Below, in pieces: positions 42,913 through 52,954 of a stretch of DNA of 64,000 bases (positions within the stretch are counted from its first letter, which is position 1; each line of letters begins with the position of its first letter). The notes beneath the pieces were generated by a model, which did not search any database, had not been told where the DNA came from, and saw only the letters and a list, made by a program, of their open reading frames with translations. The translations under genes were made by a program, and so were the position numbers. The stretch comes from Gaetbulibacter saemankumensis DSM 17032 (GTDB lineage Bacteria > Bacteroidota > Bacteroidia > Flavobacteriales > Flavobacteriaceae). The stretch is from the NCBI RefSeq assembly GCF_000425645.1, contig NZ_KE384430.1:434001-498000 (forward strand), in the 5' to 3' direction.

Positions 42913-43959
42913 TTATATCTTTTTAGGCTGTTTTTTTAACGGATTTGATGTAAGCTCCTTATAATCAGATTTATTTTTAAACACCTGAATAGCAGTAAAG
43001 ACGGCTTCTTTAAATGAATTTGAGTCCGCCACACCTTTCCCTGCTATTTCATAGGCTGTTCCGTGATCTGGTGAGGTTCTAACTCGATTAAGTCCAGCAG
43101 TAAAATTAACACCCTGACCAAAGGATAACGTTTTAAATGGAATTAAACCTTGATCGTGATATGATGCAATAATGGCGTCAAAATTTTTATAATTATCTGA
43201 ACCAAAAAAACTATCGGCAGCATAAGGACCATAAACCAGTTTACCTTCCTCTTTTATTTTTTTTAAAGTTGGACGAAGCACAGTATCATCTTCATTACCA
43301 ATAACACCGCTATCACCCGTATGTGGATTAATACCAAGTACAGCTATTTTAGGACGCACAATATTAAAGTCCTCTATTAAAGATTGATAAACCGTATTAA
43401 TTTTTTTAACAATTAAATCCTCAGTAATGTGATTTACAATATCTTTAACAGGTACATGATCTGTTAATAAGCCTACCCGTAAAGTATCTGTAACCATAAA
43501 CATAAGACTTTCTCCCTCTAGTTCTTGAGCCAAATAATCAGTATGCCCCGGAAACTTAAAGGCTTCAGACTGGATATTATGTTTATTTATAGGCGCTGTT
43601 ACCAAAACATCAACATCTCCTTCCTTTAAAGCTTTGGTAGCCGAATGCAAGGATTTTATTGCATACTCTCCAATCTTAGTGTCTTCCTTTCCGAATTCTA
43701 TAGATACAGGCTCGTTCCAACTGTTAAACACGTTCACCTTTCCAGACACAAGCTGCTTTACATTATTCGTAATATTAAAAACAATCTCAGATTTAAAGTG
43801 CTTTTTAAAAAAATTCATGGTCTTTGCAGAAGCAAAAACTACGGGTGTGCAGAAATCTAAAACCCTTGAGTCTTCAAAAGTCTTTAATATAATTTCTCCT
43901 CCAATACCATTTAAGTCACCTATTGAAATTCCAACAACTATATTTTCTACTTTCTTCAT
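42913..43959 (-). CDS. pdxA: 4-hydroxythreonine-4-phosphate dehydrogenase
   Basis: A 348-residue enzyme of the DXP-dependent pyridoxal phosphate route. The opening VGISIGDLNGIGGEIILKTF, metal ligands in FPGHTDYLAQ, INPHTGDSG and ASYHDQGLIPFK, and RTSPDHGTAYEIAGKG are all family marks. The start was set at ATG 43959 (MKKVENIVVG); an upstream Met at 43998 would overlap the promoter region shared with ribE. It is the first gene of the pdxA-DUF177-rpmF transcript, divergent from ribE. Confidence 0.95.
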   Translation of the reverse strand: MKKVENIVVGISIGDLNGIGGEIILKTFEDSRVLDFCTPVVFASAKTMNFFKKHFKSEIVFNITNNVKQLVSGKVNVFNSWNEPVSIEFGKEDTKIGEYAIKSLHSATKALKEGDVDVLVTAPINKHNIQSEAFKFPGHTDYLAQELEGESLMFMVTDTLRVGLLTDHVPVKDIVNHITEDLIVKKINTVYQSLIEDFNIVRPKIAVLGINPHTGDSGVIGNEDDTVLRPTLKKIKEEGKLVYGPYAADSFFGSDNYKNFDAIIASYHDQGLIPFKTLSFGQGVNFTAGLNRVRTSPDHGTAYEIAGKGVADSNSFKEAVFTAIQVFKNKSDYKELTSNPLKKQPKKI

Positions 43960-43981
43960 TAAATATGATAACTTTTGTTTG

Positions 43982-43989
43982 TAATTTTG
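43982..43989 (+). promoter_or_regulatory. -7 box TAATTTTG for ribE
   Basis: An exact TAnnTTTG match 35 bases before the ribE ATG, in the 65-bp gap between divergent pdxA and ribE. Confidence 0.5.
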
Positions 43990-43995
43990 ATGTCG

Positions 43996-44003
43996 CAAAT
44001 TTA
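43996..44003 (-). promoter_or_regulatory. -7 box TAAATTTG for pdxA
   Basis: An exact match on the minus strand, 36 bases before the pdxA ATG. It lies six bases from the ribE box, so the two divergent promoters overlap. Confidence 0.5.
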
Positions 44004-44024
44004 GTTAAATAAACAAACAATATT

Positions 44025-44612
44025 ATGTTTACAGGAATTATTGAAGATCTAGGTGTTATTACTAACTTAAAAACCGAACAAGATAATCTTCACATCACGG
44101 TAAAAAGCAACATAACTTCAGAATTAAAAATCGATCAAAGTGTTGCTCATAATGGTGTTTGCCTAACAGTTGTAAACATTCAGCAAGACGAATATACAGT
44201 AACTGCAATTAAAGAAACTCTAGATAAAACGAATTTAAGCTCATTAAAAATCAATGACCAAATTAATTTAGAGCGCGCCATGAAATTAGGCGACCGTCTA
44301 GACGGTCATATTGTACAAGGCCACGTAGATCAAACCGCAATCTGCAAACATATTGAAGAAACAAACGGAAGCTGGAGATTTACTTTTAATTACGACTCCT
44401 CTCTTAACAACATTACCATAGAAAAAGGCTCTATAACGGTTAATGGCGTGAGTTTAACCGTTGTTAACTCAAAAAGAGACGAATTTAGTGTTGCTATCAT
44501 CCCCTATACTTATCAACACACAAATTTCAATTCTTTTAAAGTTGGCACTGAAGTTAATTTAGAATTTGATGTGTTAGGAAAATACGTTGCCAGATTAATC
44601 GAATTGAATTAA
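44025..44612 (+). CDS. ribE: Riboflavin synthase, alpha subunit
   Basis: A 195-residue enzyme converting two 6,7-dimethyl-8-ribityllumazines to riboflavin. Two lumazine-binding repeats are seen: MFTGIIEDLGVITNL...SVAHNGVCLTVV (residues 1-90) and LDGHIVQGHVDQTA...GSITVNGVSLTVV (91-185). No FMN riboswitch is visible upstream. The stop abuts the stop of the convergent small secreted-protein gene. Confidence 0.96.
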   Translation: MFTGIIEDLGVITNLKTEQDNLHITVKSNITSELKIDQSVAHNGVCLTVVNIQQDEYTVTAIKETLDKTNLSSLKINDQINLERAMKLGDRLDGHIVQGHVDQTAICKHIEETNGSWRFTFNYDSSLNNITIEKGSITVNGVSLTVVNSKRDEFSVAIIPYTYQHTNFNSFKVGTEVNLEFDVLGKYVARLIELN

Positions 44613-44834
44613 TTATGAATTATTCGACAAAAGCTTTTTTATTCCATAAACTATCCCTGCTACAACACCTGTAACTAAAAAACTATCTAAATATAGTCCA
44701 GGAGGCCCTGAAGGATCCTCGCCATCCATAGGCAAAGGTAATTCTTCTGGGATAGCTACTTGAATAGCAAAACAAAATGAACCCATCAAAACAAATAAGA
44801 TAACGGTTAATATGGACTTGCTTTGTAAATTCAT
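44613..44834 (-). CDS. Small exported protein with proline-rich C-terminal sorting-like tail
   Basis: A 73-residue protein: signal peptide (NLQSKSILTVILFVLMGSFC), a short Pro/Asp-rich linker (PLPMDGEDPSGPPGLYLD), a hydrophobic helix (SFLVTGVVAGIVYGIKKLL) and the end SNNS. This layout resembles the very small flavobacterial proteins with a PID-CTERM-like tail, although the motif reads YLD rather than PID. The function is unknown. The start was set at ATG 44834; an upstream Met at 44882 gives a poor signal. Confidence 0.6.
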   Translation of the reverse strand: MNLQSKSILTVILFVLMGSFCFAIQVAIPEELPLPMDGEDPSGPPGLYLDSFLVTGVVAGIVYGIKKLLSNNS

Positions 44835-45358
44835 GGGGTTAAAATTTGGAAAAAAAAGATGATTTTCAAAATAACAAGTCAATTTAACTGTAATTTTATC
44901 CGTAAAAAGCGTTTTTCATCGACAAAATACAGAAATTCACAACTTTGACAACCAAAACAATCTCTCCTTTTTAGCTACCTAACAACGCAAAGGTATAGAT
45001 TATATAACAATTATGACAAACATTATGACATTTCTAAAACGATAATTTTAATAGCTTAAATACCAGTTTTAAGAAATCCTAAATTATTTGCTATATAGAC
45101 GAATTTAAAATAAACTATCTATATCTATTACCAATTTAAATTATGCACGTAGTAATATTTAACTAATAACTAAAAAACACCTCTTAGAACGAGACACCTA
45201 AAAACTCATTAACACCTTATATAAAGTAGAAATTCAAAAAAATAAACGTATATTCTCACAAAACTTATAATCATAAAATATTCAGACTAATAGTAATTAA
45301 TTAAGAAACCTAATCCTTATTAATTATTATCTTTGCTACCTGAATTCAACCCTATTTA
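44835..45358. other. 524-bp gene-free stretch before SusCD locus 2
   Basis: No coding frame is seen. It contains a 9-bp direct repeat ATTATGACA (45010-45018 and 45022-45030, 12-bp period) and, near the right end, a -7 box for the sigma gene. The rest is AT-rich without strong structure. Confidence 0.6.
45328..45335 (+). promoter_or_regulatory. -7 box TATCTTTG upstream of the locus 2 sigma gene
   Basis: An exact TAnnTTTG match 23 bases before the ATG at 45359. No clear TTTG at -33. Confidence 0.5.
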
Positions 45359-45931
45359 ATGTCTTTAAATTTTGAAAACTTAATTCATAATCTTAAAGAA
45401 GGAGACTCTCAAGCTTATAAAGTTTTATTTGACACTTTTTACGAGAGCCTTTACGCTTTCGCATTTCATTATGTTAAGGACCATTACGCTGCCGAAGAGA
45501 TTGTAGTGAACATTATGTTAACCATTTGGGAAAAACGCAGAACCCTTGACCCTAATAAAAACATAAAATCGTATCTCTATACATCAGTTAAAAATGCTTC
45601 ATTCGACTATTTAAAGAAGAGAAATAAAACCACTTCCCTAAACTTAGAAACTAAAGACTTAACATTTACGAATTTTGAGCAACGCATTATTAAAGAAGAA
45701 ACTCATCGTCTAATTTTACAAGCATTAGAATCTCTTCCGAAAAAATGCCGACAGGTTTTTGAAATGTGCTGCATTGAAAATTTAAAATACAAAGAAGTTG
45801 CAGAAACACTAAACATTAGCATAAATACGGTTAAATCGCAACGAGCACGTGCTATAGAAATTCTAAAAATGCAACTTAAAGAAGAGCATTTATTTTTGTT
45901 CATTCTTAACAATATCACAATAAAAAATTAA
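45359..45931 (+). CDS. ECF-type RNA polymerase sigma factor (SusCD locus 2)
   Basis: A 190-residue ECF sigma factor: region 2 at about 15-60 (DSQAYKVLFDTFYESLYAFA; AAEEIVVNIMLTIWEKR) and region 4 at about 120-175 (LPKKCRQVFEMCCIENLKYK; VAETLNISINTVKSQRARAI). It is of the same Bacteroidota FecR-linked group as the sigma gene at 3895 but clearly diverged. Here it is co-directional with its fecR (92 bp gap), unlike the divergent pair in locus 1. Confidence 0.94.
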   Translation: MSLNFENLIHNLKEGDSQAYKVLFDTFYESLYAFAFHYVKDHYAAEEIVVNIMLTIWEKRRTLDPNKNIKSYLYTSVKNASFDYLKKRNKTTSLNLETKDLTFTNFEQRIIKEETHRLILQALESLPKKCRQVFEMCCIENLKYKEVAETLNISINTVKSQRARAIEILKMQLKEEHLFLFILNNITIKN

Positions 45932-46023
45932 AATTTTATTAATTTTTCCCACCCTTTTCGGTACTTTCATAGTATTACCTTCAAACAACACCTAACTATG
46001 TGTTAAATAAAAGCTAATTTCGA

Positions 46024-47229
46024 ATGCAAGAACAAACTTCATATCACATTTCAAATCTGATATACAAATCTGTTACAGAAACAATTAGCAAACTTGAACA
46101 GCAAGAACTTAATCGCTGGTTGAGTCAGGGTAATAATCAAGAATTTTACAATCAAATTTTAAGCAAAAAAGAGCTTCTTAACACCAAAGAAATATACAAA
46201 GCGGCCAAAAAACAGACGGTTTTTAATAAAGTTAAAAAAAAAATTGACCAAAAAAATCATGAAAACATTATTCGCTTAAAATTATACAAGACTCTAAAAT
46301 ATGCAGCGATTGTAATTTTATTTATTAGTGGAAGTGTTATTTTCTATAATTCTAATTTTAATGAAGAAGTTTCAACTCAAGAAGCATTAGAACACATCAA
46401 ACCTGGTTACCAAAAAGCCACTTTAGTTCTAGCCGATGGAACCGAGATAGATTTAGAATCGAAATCTGACACCATTATAGCTTCAGATAAAATAACCACC
46501 ATACAAAATACCAACAACGGATTAGTATACAACTCCGTAGATTCCAATTACCCTGAGGAAAACCCAAAATACAATACCCTTTTTGTTCCTAACGGAGGAA
46601 TTTATCAAATTCAATTACCAGATGGCACCAAAGTATGGCTTAACTCAGCCAGCTCATTAAAATACCCTGAAAAATTTACTGGCGATACGCGAATTGTAGA
46701 GCTTGATGGTGAGGCTTATTTTGAAGTAACTAAAAGTAAAAAACAATTTATTGTTCAAACAAACAAATGTTCTGTAGCTGTTTTAGGTACTCATTTCAAC
46801 GTTTCATCCTATGAAGATGAGAGTAGTTTTACATCAACGCTAGTAGAAGGTAAAATTAAACTAGCTAATGCATTGGAAAAACAAACCGTAATATTATCCC
46901 CCAATGAGCATGCTACTTTCAAACAAAATGCTCCAAACTTCCAAATAAAATCCGTCGATACAGAAGTTTATACTGCCTGGAAAGATGGCAAATTTTACTT
47001 CGAACAAGAACGATTAGAACAAATACTTACTAAGATGGGGCGTTGGTATAATGTACAAATAAATTTTGAAGATCCCGAATTAAAAAATGAAACTTTTACA
47101 GGGGTTGCTTATAAGAACGAACCAATAGATTACCTCCTAAATTTAATATGCAAGACTACTAAAGTAAAATATAAAATTACCAAAGACAGTGAGTCTAACT
47201 TTTACGAAGTGTCTATTTCAAATAGCTAG
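46024..47229 (+). CDS. FecR family anti-sigma factor (SusCD locus 2)
   Basis: A 401-residue anti-sigma regulator with a cytoplasmic N-terminus, one membrane helix at about 92-110 (YAAIVILFISGSVIFY), the FecR domain from about 185 (LFVPNGGIYQIQLPDGTKVW) and a C-terminal DUF4974 segment (FYFEQERLEQILTKMGRWYN). It should hold the locus 2 sigma factor until its SusC STN domain signals. It is followed after 91 bp by susC. Confidence 0.94.
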   Translation: MQEQTSYHISNLIYKSVTETISKLEQQELNRWLSQGNNQEFYNQILSKKELLNTKEIYKAAKKQTVFNKVKKKIDQKNHENIIRLKLYKTLKYAAIVILFISGSVIFYNSNFNEEVSTQEALEHIKPGYQKATLVLADGTEIDLESKSDTIIASDKITTIQNTNNGLVYNSVDSNYPEENPKYNTLFVPNGGIYQIQLPDGTKVWLNSASSLKYPEKFTGDTRIVELDGEAYFEVTKSKKQFIVQTNKCSVAVLGTHFNVSSYEDESSFTSTLVEGKIKLANALEKQTVILSPNEHATFKQNAPNFQIKSVDTEVYTAWKDGKFYFEQERLEQILTKMGRWYNVQINFEDPELKNETFTGVAYKNEPIDYLLNLICKTTKVKYKITKDSESNFYEVSISNS

Positions 47230-47320
47230 AAAAAATCATTAAAATATACGCTTTCAGATAATTATAATTAAAATTCCCTTAAAAATTCATCAAAAAGAAT
47301 TAACTTAACAATTTAAATTT

Positions 47321-50300
47321 ATGGAAAAAAAGTTAACCGCAGCTACGTGTAGGTTACGACACAAACACAAACCTTTAATAATACAATACATGAAACAATC
47401 CCTCATTTTATGCATGGTGTTTTTCAGTATCTCAGTATTCTCCTTTTCTCAAAAGATTTCACTGACTCTTGGAGAAGTTAAACTTTCTGAGGCACTACGT
47501 CATATAAAGAAAGAAGCTCATGTGGATTTCTTTTATAGCGACAAGGAACTAAATGTCAACCAATCAGTTACGGTAAACTTCGATAATTTAGATACATTAG
47601 AGGCTGTATCTAAGTTAGTTGGTGAAGATTTCAAAGTTGAAAAAACAGAAAATAACATCATTCTAATAAGTCCTTCCGAGGGTAAAATTAATAGTACCCC
47701 TTTAGTCCAACAACAAACCATCACTGTTACAGGTGTTGTAACGGACCAATATGATATGCCTCTACCAGGTGTAACGGTTATTATGAAAGAGCAAGGACGC
47801 GGAACCATTACCAATTTTGATGGAGAATATAGTGCAACAAATGTAGACCCAGAGTCAACTCTTGTTTTTAGTTATGTAGGCTATAAAAAAGTAGAGGTTA
47901 AAATTGATGGCAGAACAGAAATCAATTTAAAAATGGAAGAAGATATCGAAGACCTTTCAGAAGTTGTTATTACGGGTGTCGTTAGAAGAGAAAAGAAAAG
48001 TTTTACCGGAGCAACTACCACAGCTTCACGCGAAGAATTAAAAGCCATTGGAAACACTAATGTTTTACAAAGTTTAAGAACCTTAGATCCTTCATTTAAT
48101 ATTGTTGACAATAACCTTTTAGGTTCAGACCCTAATGCGCTTCCTGAAATTGAAGTACGTGGTAAAACCAGTATTTCAAATGATGATTTAAGAGACGAAT
48201 TTGGGAATAACCCCAACCAACCCTTATTCATTTTGGACGGCTTTCCAACAACACTTCAACAGATTGTCGATTTAGACATGAACCGTGTTTCATCGATAAC
48301 AATATTAAAAGATGCGTCTTCAACAGCGCTATATGGAGCGCAGGCAGCTAACGGTGTTATTGTTGTTGAAACTATAAGACCAAGAGAAGGTCAAATACAA
48401 ATAACCTACACAGGAGATTTAACAGTAGAAATGCCCGATTTATCGGATTATAATTTAATGAATTCTACGCAAAAATTGGAATATGAAAGGTTAGCAGGCA
48501 GATGGACAGGAAATAATGCATTTGAACAATTTCAATTGGATCGACAATACAACACGATTTTAGCCGAAATAAAAAGAGGAGTGAACACCTATTGGTTAAA
48601 TGAACCTTTACAAGTCGGTACGGCCATAAGAAACTCCGTTTATGCCTCTGGCGGTAGCGAAACATTAACATTTGGTGCTGGCTTTAATTTAAGAAGTCAG
48701 GACGGTGTTATGATTGGATCTAAGCGTAATAACTGGGGCGCTAATGTGGATTTAACTTATCGAAAAAATAAATTTAATATTACGAATAGACTATATATAA
48801 ATGGAGTCACTGCAGATAATTCACCGTATGGAGGATTCTCGGACTACACAAGAGCGAATCCATATTTTAGAGTAACTGATGCCGAAGGAAGAATTAGTAG
48901 ATTCTTAAATATTGGCAATATATTTACCAATCAGAATATTGCCAACCCTCTATACAATTCAACTTTAAGATCTTATGGTACTAATAAAACTTTAACTATT
49001 ATTAATAACTTTAGAGCGCAGTACACATTAAGTAATAAGTTTAGACTTGAAGCAAATTTTCAATTAACTGGCGGTAATACAACCGATGAATCTTTTACAG
49101 ACCCAGATCACCCTTCTTTTGCCGGAGCAAGTCCTCGTGAAAGTGGAGCCTATTCGAATTCACATACCAATAATTTTAGTTATAGATTTAACGCTATGGC
49201 TACTTATGCCGATGTCTTTGCTGAAAAGCACAAGGTTACGGGAAGTCTTAGAACAGAACTTGAAGAAACTAATAATGATCGATTAACTATAACTGCATTA
49301 GGCTTTCCTCCAGGAACCAATGGTAATCCTGCCTTTTCATTCGGTTATACGCCAGGAGGTAAACCAAACACCAACTCAAGAATTTACAGGCGTGTTAATG
49401 TTTTAGGTAGTGCCAACTATTCTTTTGACAATAAACTATTTGTTGATGCCACATACCGTATCGATGGTTCAACCGCATTTGGATCTAACGAAAAATATTC
49501 ACCTTTCTGGTCTGTAGGTGCTGGTTGGAATATCCATGAGCAATTTGGATTTGACGAGGATATTGTTTCTTTATTGAAACTAAGAGGAAATATTGGAGAA
49601 ACTGGTAATCAAGGTTTTGGAGATTTAACATCTACCTCTATTTATACTTACGCTACATCTTCGCAATATTTTGGACAAAGTACCATATTGCAAACTGTTG
49701 CTAATCCAGATTTAGAATGGCAGAACACTATACAAAGTAGTTTTGGTTTAGACGCTACGTTATTAAATAATAGAATAAATTTTACAGCCAACTTATTTTT
49801 CAAAAATACAGACCCTTTAATTGCGCGTTTAAATTTACCAAGTTCTACTGGGATTGTTAATTATCCCGTTAACGTTGGCCACATGAAAACGACAGGGTTC
49901 GAAACGACTGTAAGAGTATCTCCTATTTACGATTTAGAAAACGATATTACCTGGACTCTAGGATTTAATTCTGTGACTCTGGAAAATGTTTATGGAGGAT
50001 TTGGTAACAAATTAGAAACATTAGATGACTCTGCTCAAGAAAATCGCTCATTATTTCGTTACCGCGATGGCTATAGCCCAGATGATTTATGGGCAGTACC
50101 ATCATTAGGTATTGACCCAAGTAATGGACGCGAAGTTTTCCTTAACAAAGATGGATTACCTACCTACGAATATAATATTCAAGATGAAAAGGTAATGGGT
50201 AATGGGCGACCAACACTTCAGGGTATTATTACAAGTAACTTCCGATATAAGGATTTTACTTTCGGCATGAATTTCCGATATACTTTAGGTGGCGATCGTT

Positions 50301-50671
50301 TCAATTCGGCAGCATTCCAGCAAATTGAAAATATTTCAGAAAACGATAGAATTTATAACCAAGATGTAAGAGCACTAACAAGTCGTTGGTTAAAACCTGG
50401 GGATATTGCGAGCTACAAGTCAATTACAAATTTCGACAATACGCCAATCTCTTCAAGATTTATTCAAAAAGAAAACACTTTAAGTGCCGAATCTATTAAT
50501 ATTGGTTATCAATTCAGAAACAGAGATTGGATGAGAAAAATTGGCTTAGAGCGCTTGAGATTAACAGCCTATATGAATGAAATATTTCGTTTCTCGACTA
50601 TTAGAATTGAACGTGGTTTAACGTACCCTTTTGCTCGTTCACTATCATTTAGTTTAAATGCCTCTTTCTAA
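47321..50671 (+). CDS. SusC/RagA-type TonB-linked outer membrane receptor with STN domain (locus 2)
   Basis: A 1116-residue TonB-dependent importer. A long N-terminal region precedes the signal helix (second Met at residue 24, MKQSLILCMVFFSISVFSFS, may be the true start). Then come an STN domain (about 47-115, ISLTLGEVKLSEALRHIKKE), a carboxypeptidase-regulatory-like domain (about 133-215, TGVVTDQYDMPLPGVTVIMK), the plug (IEVRGKTSISND; VSSITILKDASSTALYGAQA) and the barrel ending SLSFSLNASF. Overall design equals the locus 1 receptor but sequence identity looks low, so cargo probably differs. Confidence 0.95.
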   Translation: MEKKLTAATCRLRHKHKPLIIQYMKQSLILCMVFFSISVFSFSQKISLTLGEVKLSEALRHIKKEAHVDFFYSDKELNVNQSVTVNFDNLDTLEAVSKLVGEDFKVEKTENNIILISPSEGKINSTPLVQQQTITVTGVVTDQYDMPLPGVTVIMKEQGRGTITNFDGEYSATNVDPESTLVFSYVGYKKVEVKIDGRTEINLKMEEDIEDLSEVVITGVVRREKKSFTGATTTASREELKAIGNTNVLQSLRTLDPSFNIVDNNLLGSDPNALPEIEVRGKTSISNDDLRDEFGNNPNQPLFILDGFPTTLQQIVDLDMNRVSSITILKDASSTALYGAQAANGVIVVETIRPREGQIQITYTGDLTVEMPDLSDYNLMNSTQKLEYERLAGRWTGNNAFEQFQLDRQYNTILAEIKRGVNTYWLNEPLQVGTAIRNSVYASGGSETLTFGAGFNLRSQDGVMIGSKRNNWGANVDLTYRKNKFNITNRLYINGVTADNSPYGGFSDYTRANPYFRVTDAEGRISRFLNIGNIFTNQNIANPLYNSTLRSYGTNKTLTIINNFRAQYTLSNKFRLEANFQLTGGNTTDESFTDPDHPSFAGASPRESGAYSNSHTNNFSYRFNAMATYADVFAEKHKVTGSLRTELEETNNDRLTITALGFPPGTNGNPAFSFGYTPGGKPNTNSRIYRRVNVLGSANYSFDNKLFVDATYRIDGSTAFGSNEKYSPFWSVGAGWNIHEQFGFDEDIVSLLKLRGNIGETGNQGFGDLTSTSIYTYATSSQYFGQSTILQTVANPDLEWQNTIQSSFGLDATLLNNRINFTANLFFKNTDPLIARLNLPSSTGIVNYPVNVGHMKTTGFETTVRVSPIYDLENDITWTLGFNSVTLENVYGGFGNKLETLDDSAQENRSLFRYRDGYSPDDLWAVPSLGIDPSNGREVFLNKDGLPTYEYNIQDEKVMGNGRPTLQGIITSNFRYKDFTFGMNFRYTLGGDRFNSAAFQQIENISENDRIYNQDVRALTSRWLKPGDIASYKSITNFDNTPISSRFIQKENTLSAESINIGYQFRNRDWMRKIGLERLRLTAYMNEIFRFSTIRIERGLTYPFARSLSFSLNASF

Positions 50672-50680
50672 TTAAAATTA

Positions 50681-52156
50681 ATGATGAAAATGAAAAAACA
50701 CATAACACACATAATAATAGCGTTATTTAGCATCTCAATAGTGTCTTGCGACGCTTATTTAGATGTTCAACCAGAAGACAAAATTCTAGAAGAAGACATC
50801 TATAAAAATGAAGATAGAATTAGAACGGCATTAGTCGGTATATATGGTAACATTACATCACAAAACTCGTATGCATCACAATTAACCATGAGCTTAACAG
50901 ATGTACTTGCTCAGCGTTACGATTGTAGCGAAAGTGAGCACGAATGGGGTTTAATGTCTACCTATAATTATAACGATGAAAGCGTTCAAGATAAATTCGA
51001 CGCATTGTGGAAAAACATGTATCAAAACATCTTGAACATTAATAACTTTATAAAAGGCATCGATACGTATTCTGATTTTCTTAACGAAGACCGAAAAGCC
51101 TTATACAAAGGAGAAGCTATTGGCTTAAGAGCTATGCTTCATTTCGATTTATTACGCATTTTTGGCCCTGTTTATTCGCAAAATCCAAACGATTTAGCCA
51201 TACCATATTATATAGCCCCATCAGCTAATTTAAACCCAATTTCTACGGCTTCAGAGGTCATAGATATAGTATTATCTGATTTACAAACAGCTGAAACATT
51301 TTTAGATAAAGATCCGGTAAGAGAATACGGCAAAGTAGATTATTTTGAGGAAGACGCCCCTGAATTAGAACCCGGAGATCCTGGATTTGGTTTTGAAGAA
51401 TCTAATTTTTTCAGGTTCAGAAATTTACGCTTAAATTATTTTGCTGTTAAAGCATTACAAGCGCGAGTACATTTATATGCAGGTAATAATTCTCAAGCTT
51501 TAGAAAATGCCAAAGCTGTAATTAATGAAGCTACAAAATGGTTTCCTTGGACAACCGAAGAAGAAATTGGTAATCAGGATAATCCAAATCTTATATTTTC
51601 AAAAGAAGTATTATTTGGTTTAGAGCACTTTAATATAAGAGCGGTTGCCAGAAATTTATTTTCTGCTGATTCGGAAAAAACAAAACGTTTGGTCCCTAAT
51701 AGAACCCGATTAGAAGAAACTTTTGAAGGAAATGAAGCGGACCCTAGATTTGGAAGACTATGGATTCAACCTGCTTCTGAACCAAATATCAGAGTATTAA
51801 ATAAATTTTCTAATGTTTCTGCCAATTTATTATTTATGCAACCCCTAATACGCATGAGTGAAATGTATTATATCGTTGCCGAAACAGAACCAGACCCAAG
51901 TATTGCAACCGACTATTTAAACATAGTTAGAGAAAAACGTGCTTTAGGGGCATTAGATTATAATAGTATCGATTTGGATAACGAAATAATGAAAGAATAC
52001 AGAAAAGAATTTTATGGAGAAGGGCAGTTATTCTTTTACTATAAACGTAGATATTTAACCGAAATACCTAATGGAACCTTGTCTTCTGAAACAATACCAA
52101 TGTCGACTTCTACCTATGTAGTACCATTGCCATTATCAGAAACAGACTTTAGGTAA
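50681..52156 (+). CDS. RagB/SusD family nutrient-binding outer membrane lipoprotein (locus 2)
   Basis: A 491-residue surface lipoprotein (signal KKHITHIIIALFSISIVSC, lipid-modified Cys near residue 23, then DAYLDVQPEDKILEEDIY). Several Met codons lie at the start (50681, 50684, 50690), and any could initiate. The C-terminal RMSEMYYIVAE and YLNIVREKRALGAL segments are typical SusD helices. It lies nine bases after susC and forms the lid of that transporter. Confidence 0.94.
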   Translation: MMKMKKHITHIIIALFSISIVSCDAYLDVQPEDKILEEDIYKNEDRIRTALVGIYGNITSQNSYASQLTMSLTDVLAQRYDCSESEHEWGLMSTYNYNDESVQDKFDALWKNMYQNILNINNFIKGIDTYSDFLNEDRKALYKGEAIGLRAMLHFDLLRIFGPVYSQNPNDLAIPYYIAPSANLNPISTASEVIDIVLSDLQTAETFLDKDPVREYGKVDYFEEDAPELEPGDPGFGFEESNFFRFRNLRLNYFAVKALQARVHLYAGNNSQALENAKAVINEATKWFPWTTEEEIGNQDNPNLIFSKEVLFGLEHFNIRAVARNLFSADSEKTKRLVPNRTRLEETFEGNEADPRFGRLWIQPASEPNIRVLNKFSNVSANLLFMQPLIRMSEMYYIVAETEPDPSIATDYLNIVREKRALGALDYNSIDLDNEIMKEYRKEFYGEGQLFFYYKRRYLTEIPNGTLSSETIPMSTSTYVVPLPLSETDFR

Positions 52157-52182
52157 GTATTAATTATTTTAAAATTACAATC

Positions 52183-52947
52183 ATGAAAAAATATATAAAT
52201 CAGCTCTTTCTAGCACTTACACTGTGCCTTTCATTTATAGCTTGCGAAGAAAGAGAAATAGACACTTTTAAAGGAAATGACAACATCTTTTTCAAATGGG
52301 CTCTTGATGGCAGATTTTCTTCTACTAATAAAGTAGATAGTGTAGCTTTTTCCTTTGGTTCCTTTCTTCCTGATATTACAAAAGATACTTTTAAAATACC
52401 TGTACAAACTCAAGGTTTTGTGTATGATATAGACAGAGAATATAGCATTGAAATCTTGGAAGAATCAACAGCACAGGAAGGTGTTCATTTTTCACTACCA
52501 TCGTCATTCGTCATTCCGGCTAACTCGATAATAGATTCATTGCCTATTTACCTGATGAGAACAGCAGATATGAAAGAAGAAACATTCTCGATTAAAATAG
52601 GATTGGTTCCCAACGAAAATTTTGATGCCAATCTTGATGGTTCTGGTTTAAACGCCGAAACTGGCGAACCAATAAGTTATAATACCTTTGAATTAGCGAT
52701 ATCAGATATTTTAATAAAGCCAACATATTGGCCGTTTCCAATGTTAGATTATTCAACAAAAAAATTCTATTTATATGCTGAAGTAAATAATATTCCACTT
52801 CCAGATTGGAATACAGAAAACCCTTTGAGGGATCCTACATTTTTTACTAAATTCTTTAGTTTTCAAGGCTATCTTAGAGAGCAAATAAATGCAGGAACAC
52901 CAGTATTAGAAGACGATGGAACCCCAATGACAGTATTTGGAATTTAA
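52183..52947 (+). CDS. DUF4843 domain lipoprotein (locus 2)
   Basis: A 254-residue lipoprotein (KKYINQLFLALTLCLSFIAC) followed by EEREIDTFKGNDNIFFKW, the start of a DUF4843 beta-sandwich. It contains the Calx-beta-like stretch YSIEILEESTAQEGVHFSLP. DUF4843 proteins are regular third partners of one SusCD type together with PKD-like lipoproteins. They are presumably extra surface binding components. Function is not established. It is 26 bp after susD and seven before the PKD-like gene. Confidence 0.85.
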   Translation: MKKYINQLFLALTLCLSFIACEEREIDTFKGNDNIFFKWALDGRFSSTNKVDSVAFSFGSFLPDITKDTFKIPVQTQGFVYDIDREYSIEILEESTAQEGVHFSLPSSFVIPANSIIDSLPIYLMRTADMKEETFSIKIGLVPNENFDANLDGSGLNAETGEPISYNTFELAISDILIKPTYWPFPMLDYSTKKFYLYAEVNNIPLPDWNTENPLRDPTFFTKFFSFQGYLREQINAGTPVLEDDGTPMTVFGI

Positions 52948-52954
52948 ACATTAA

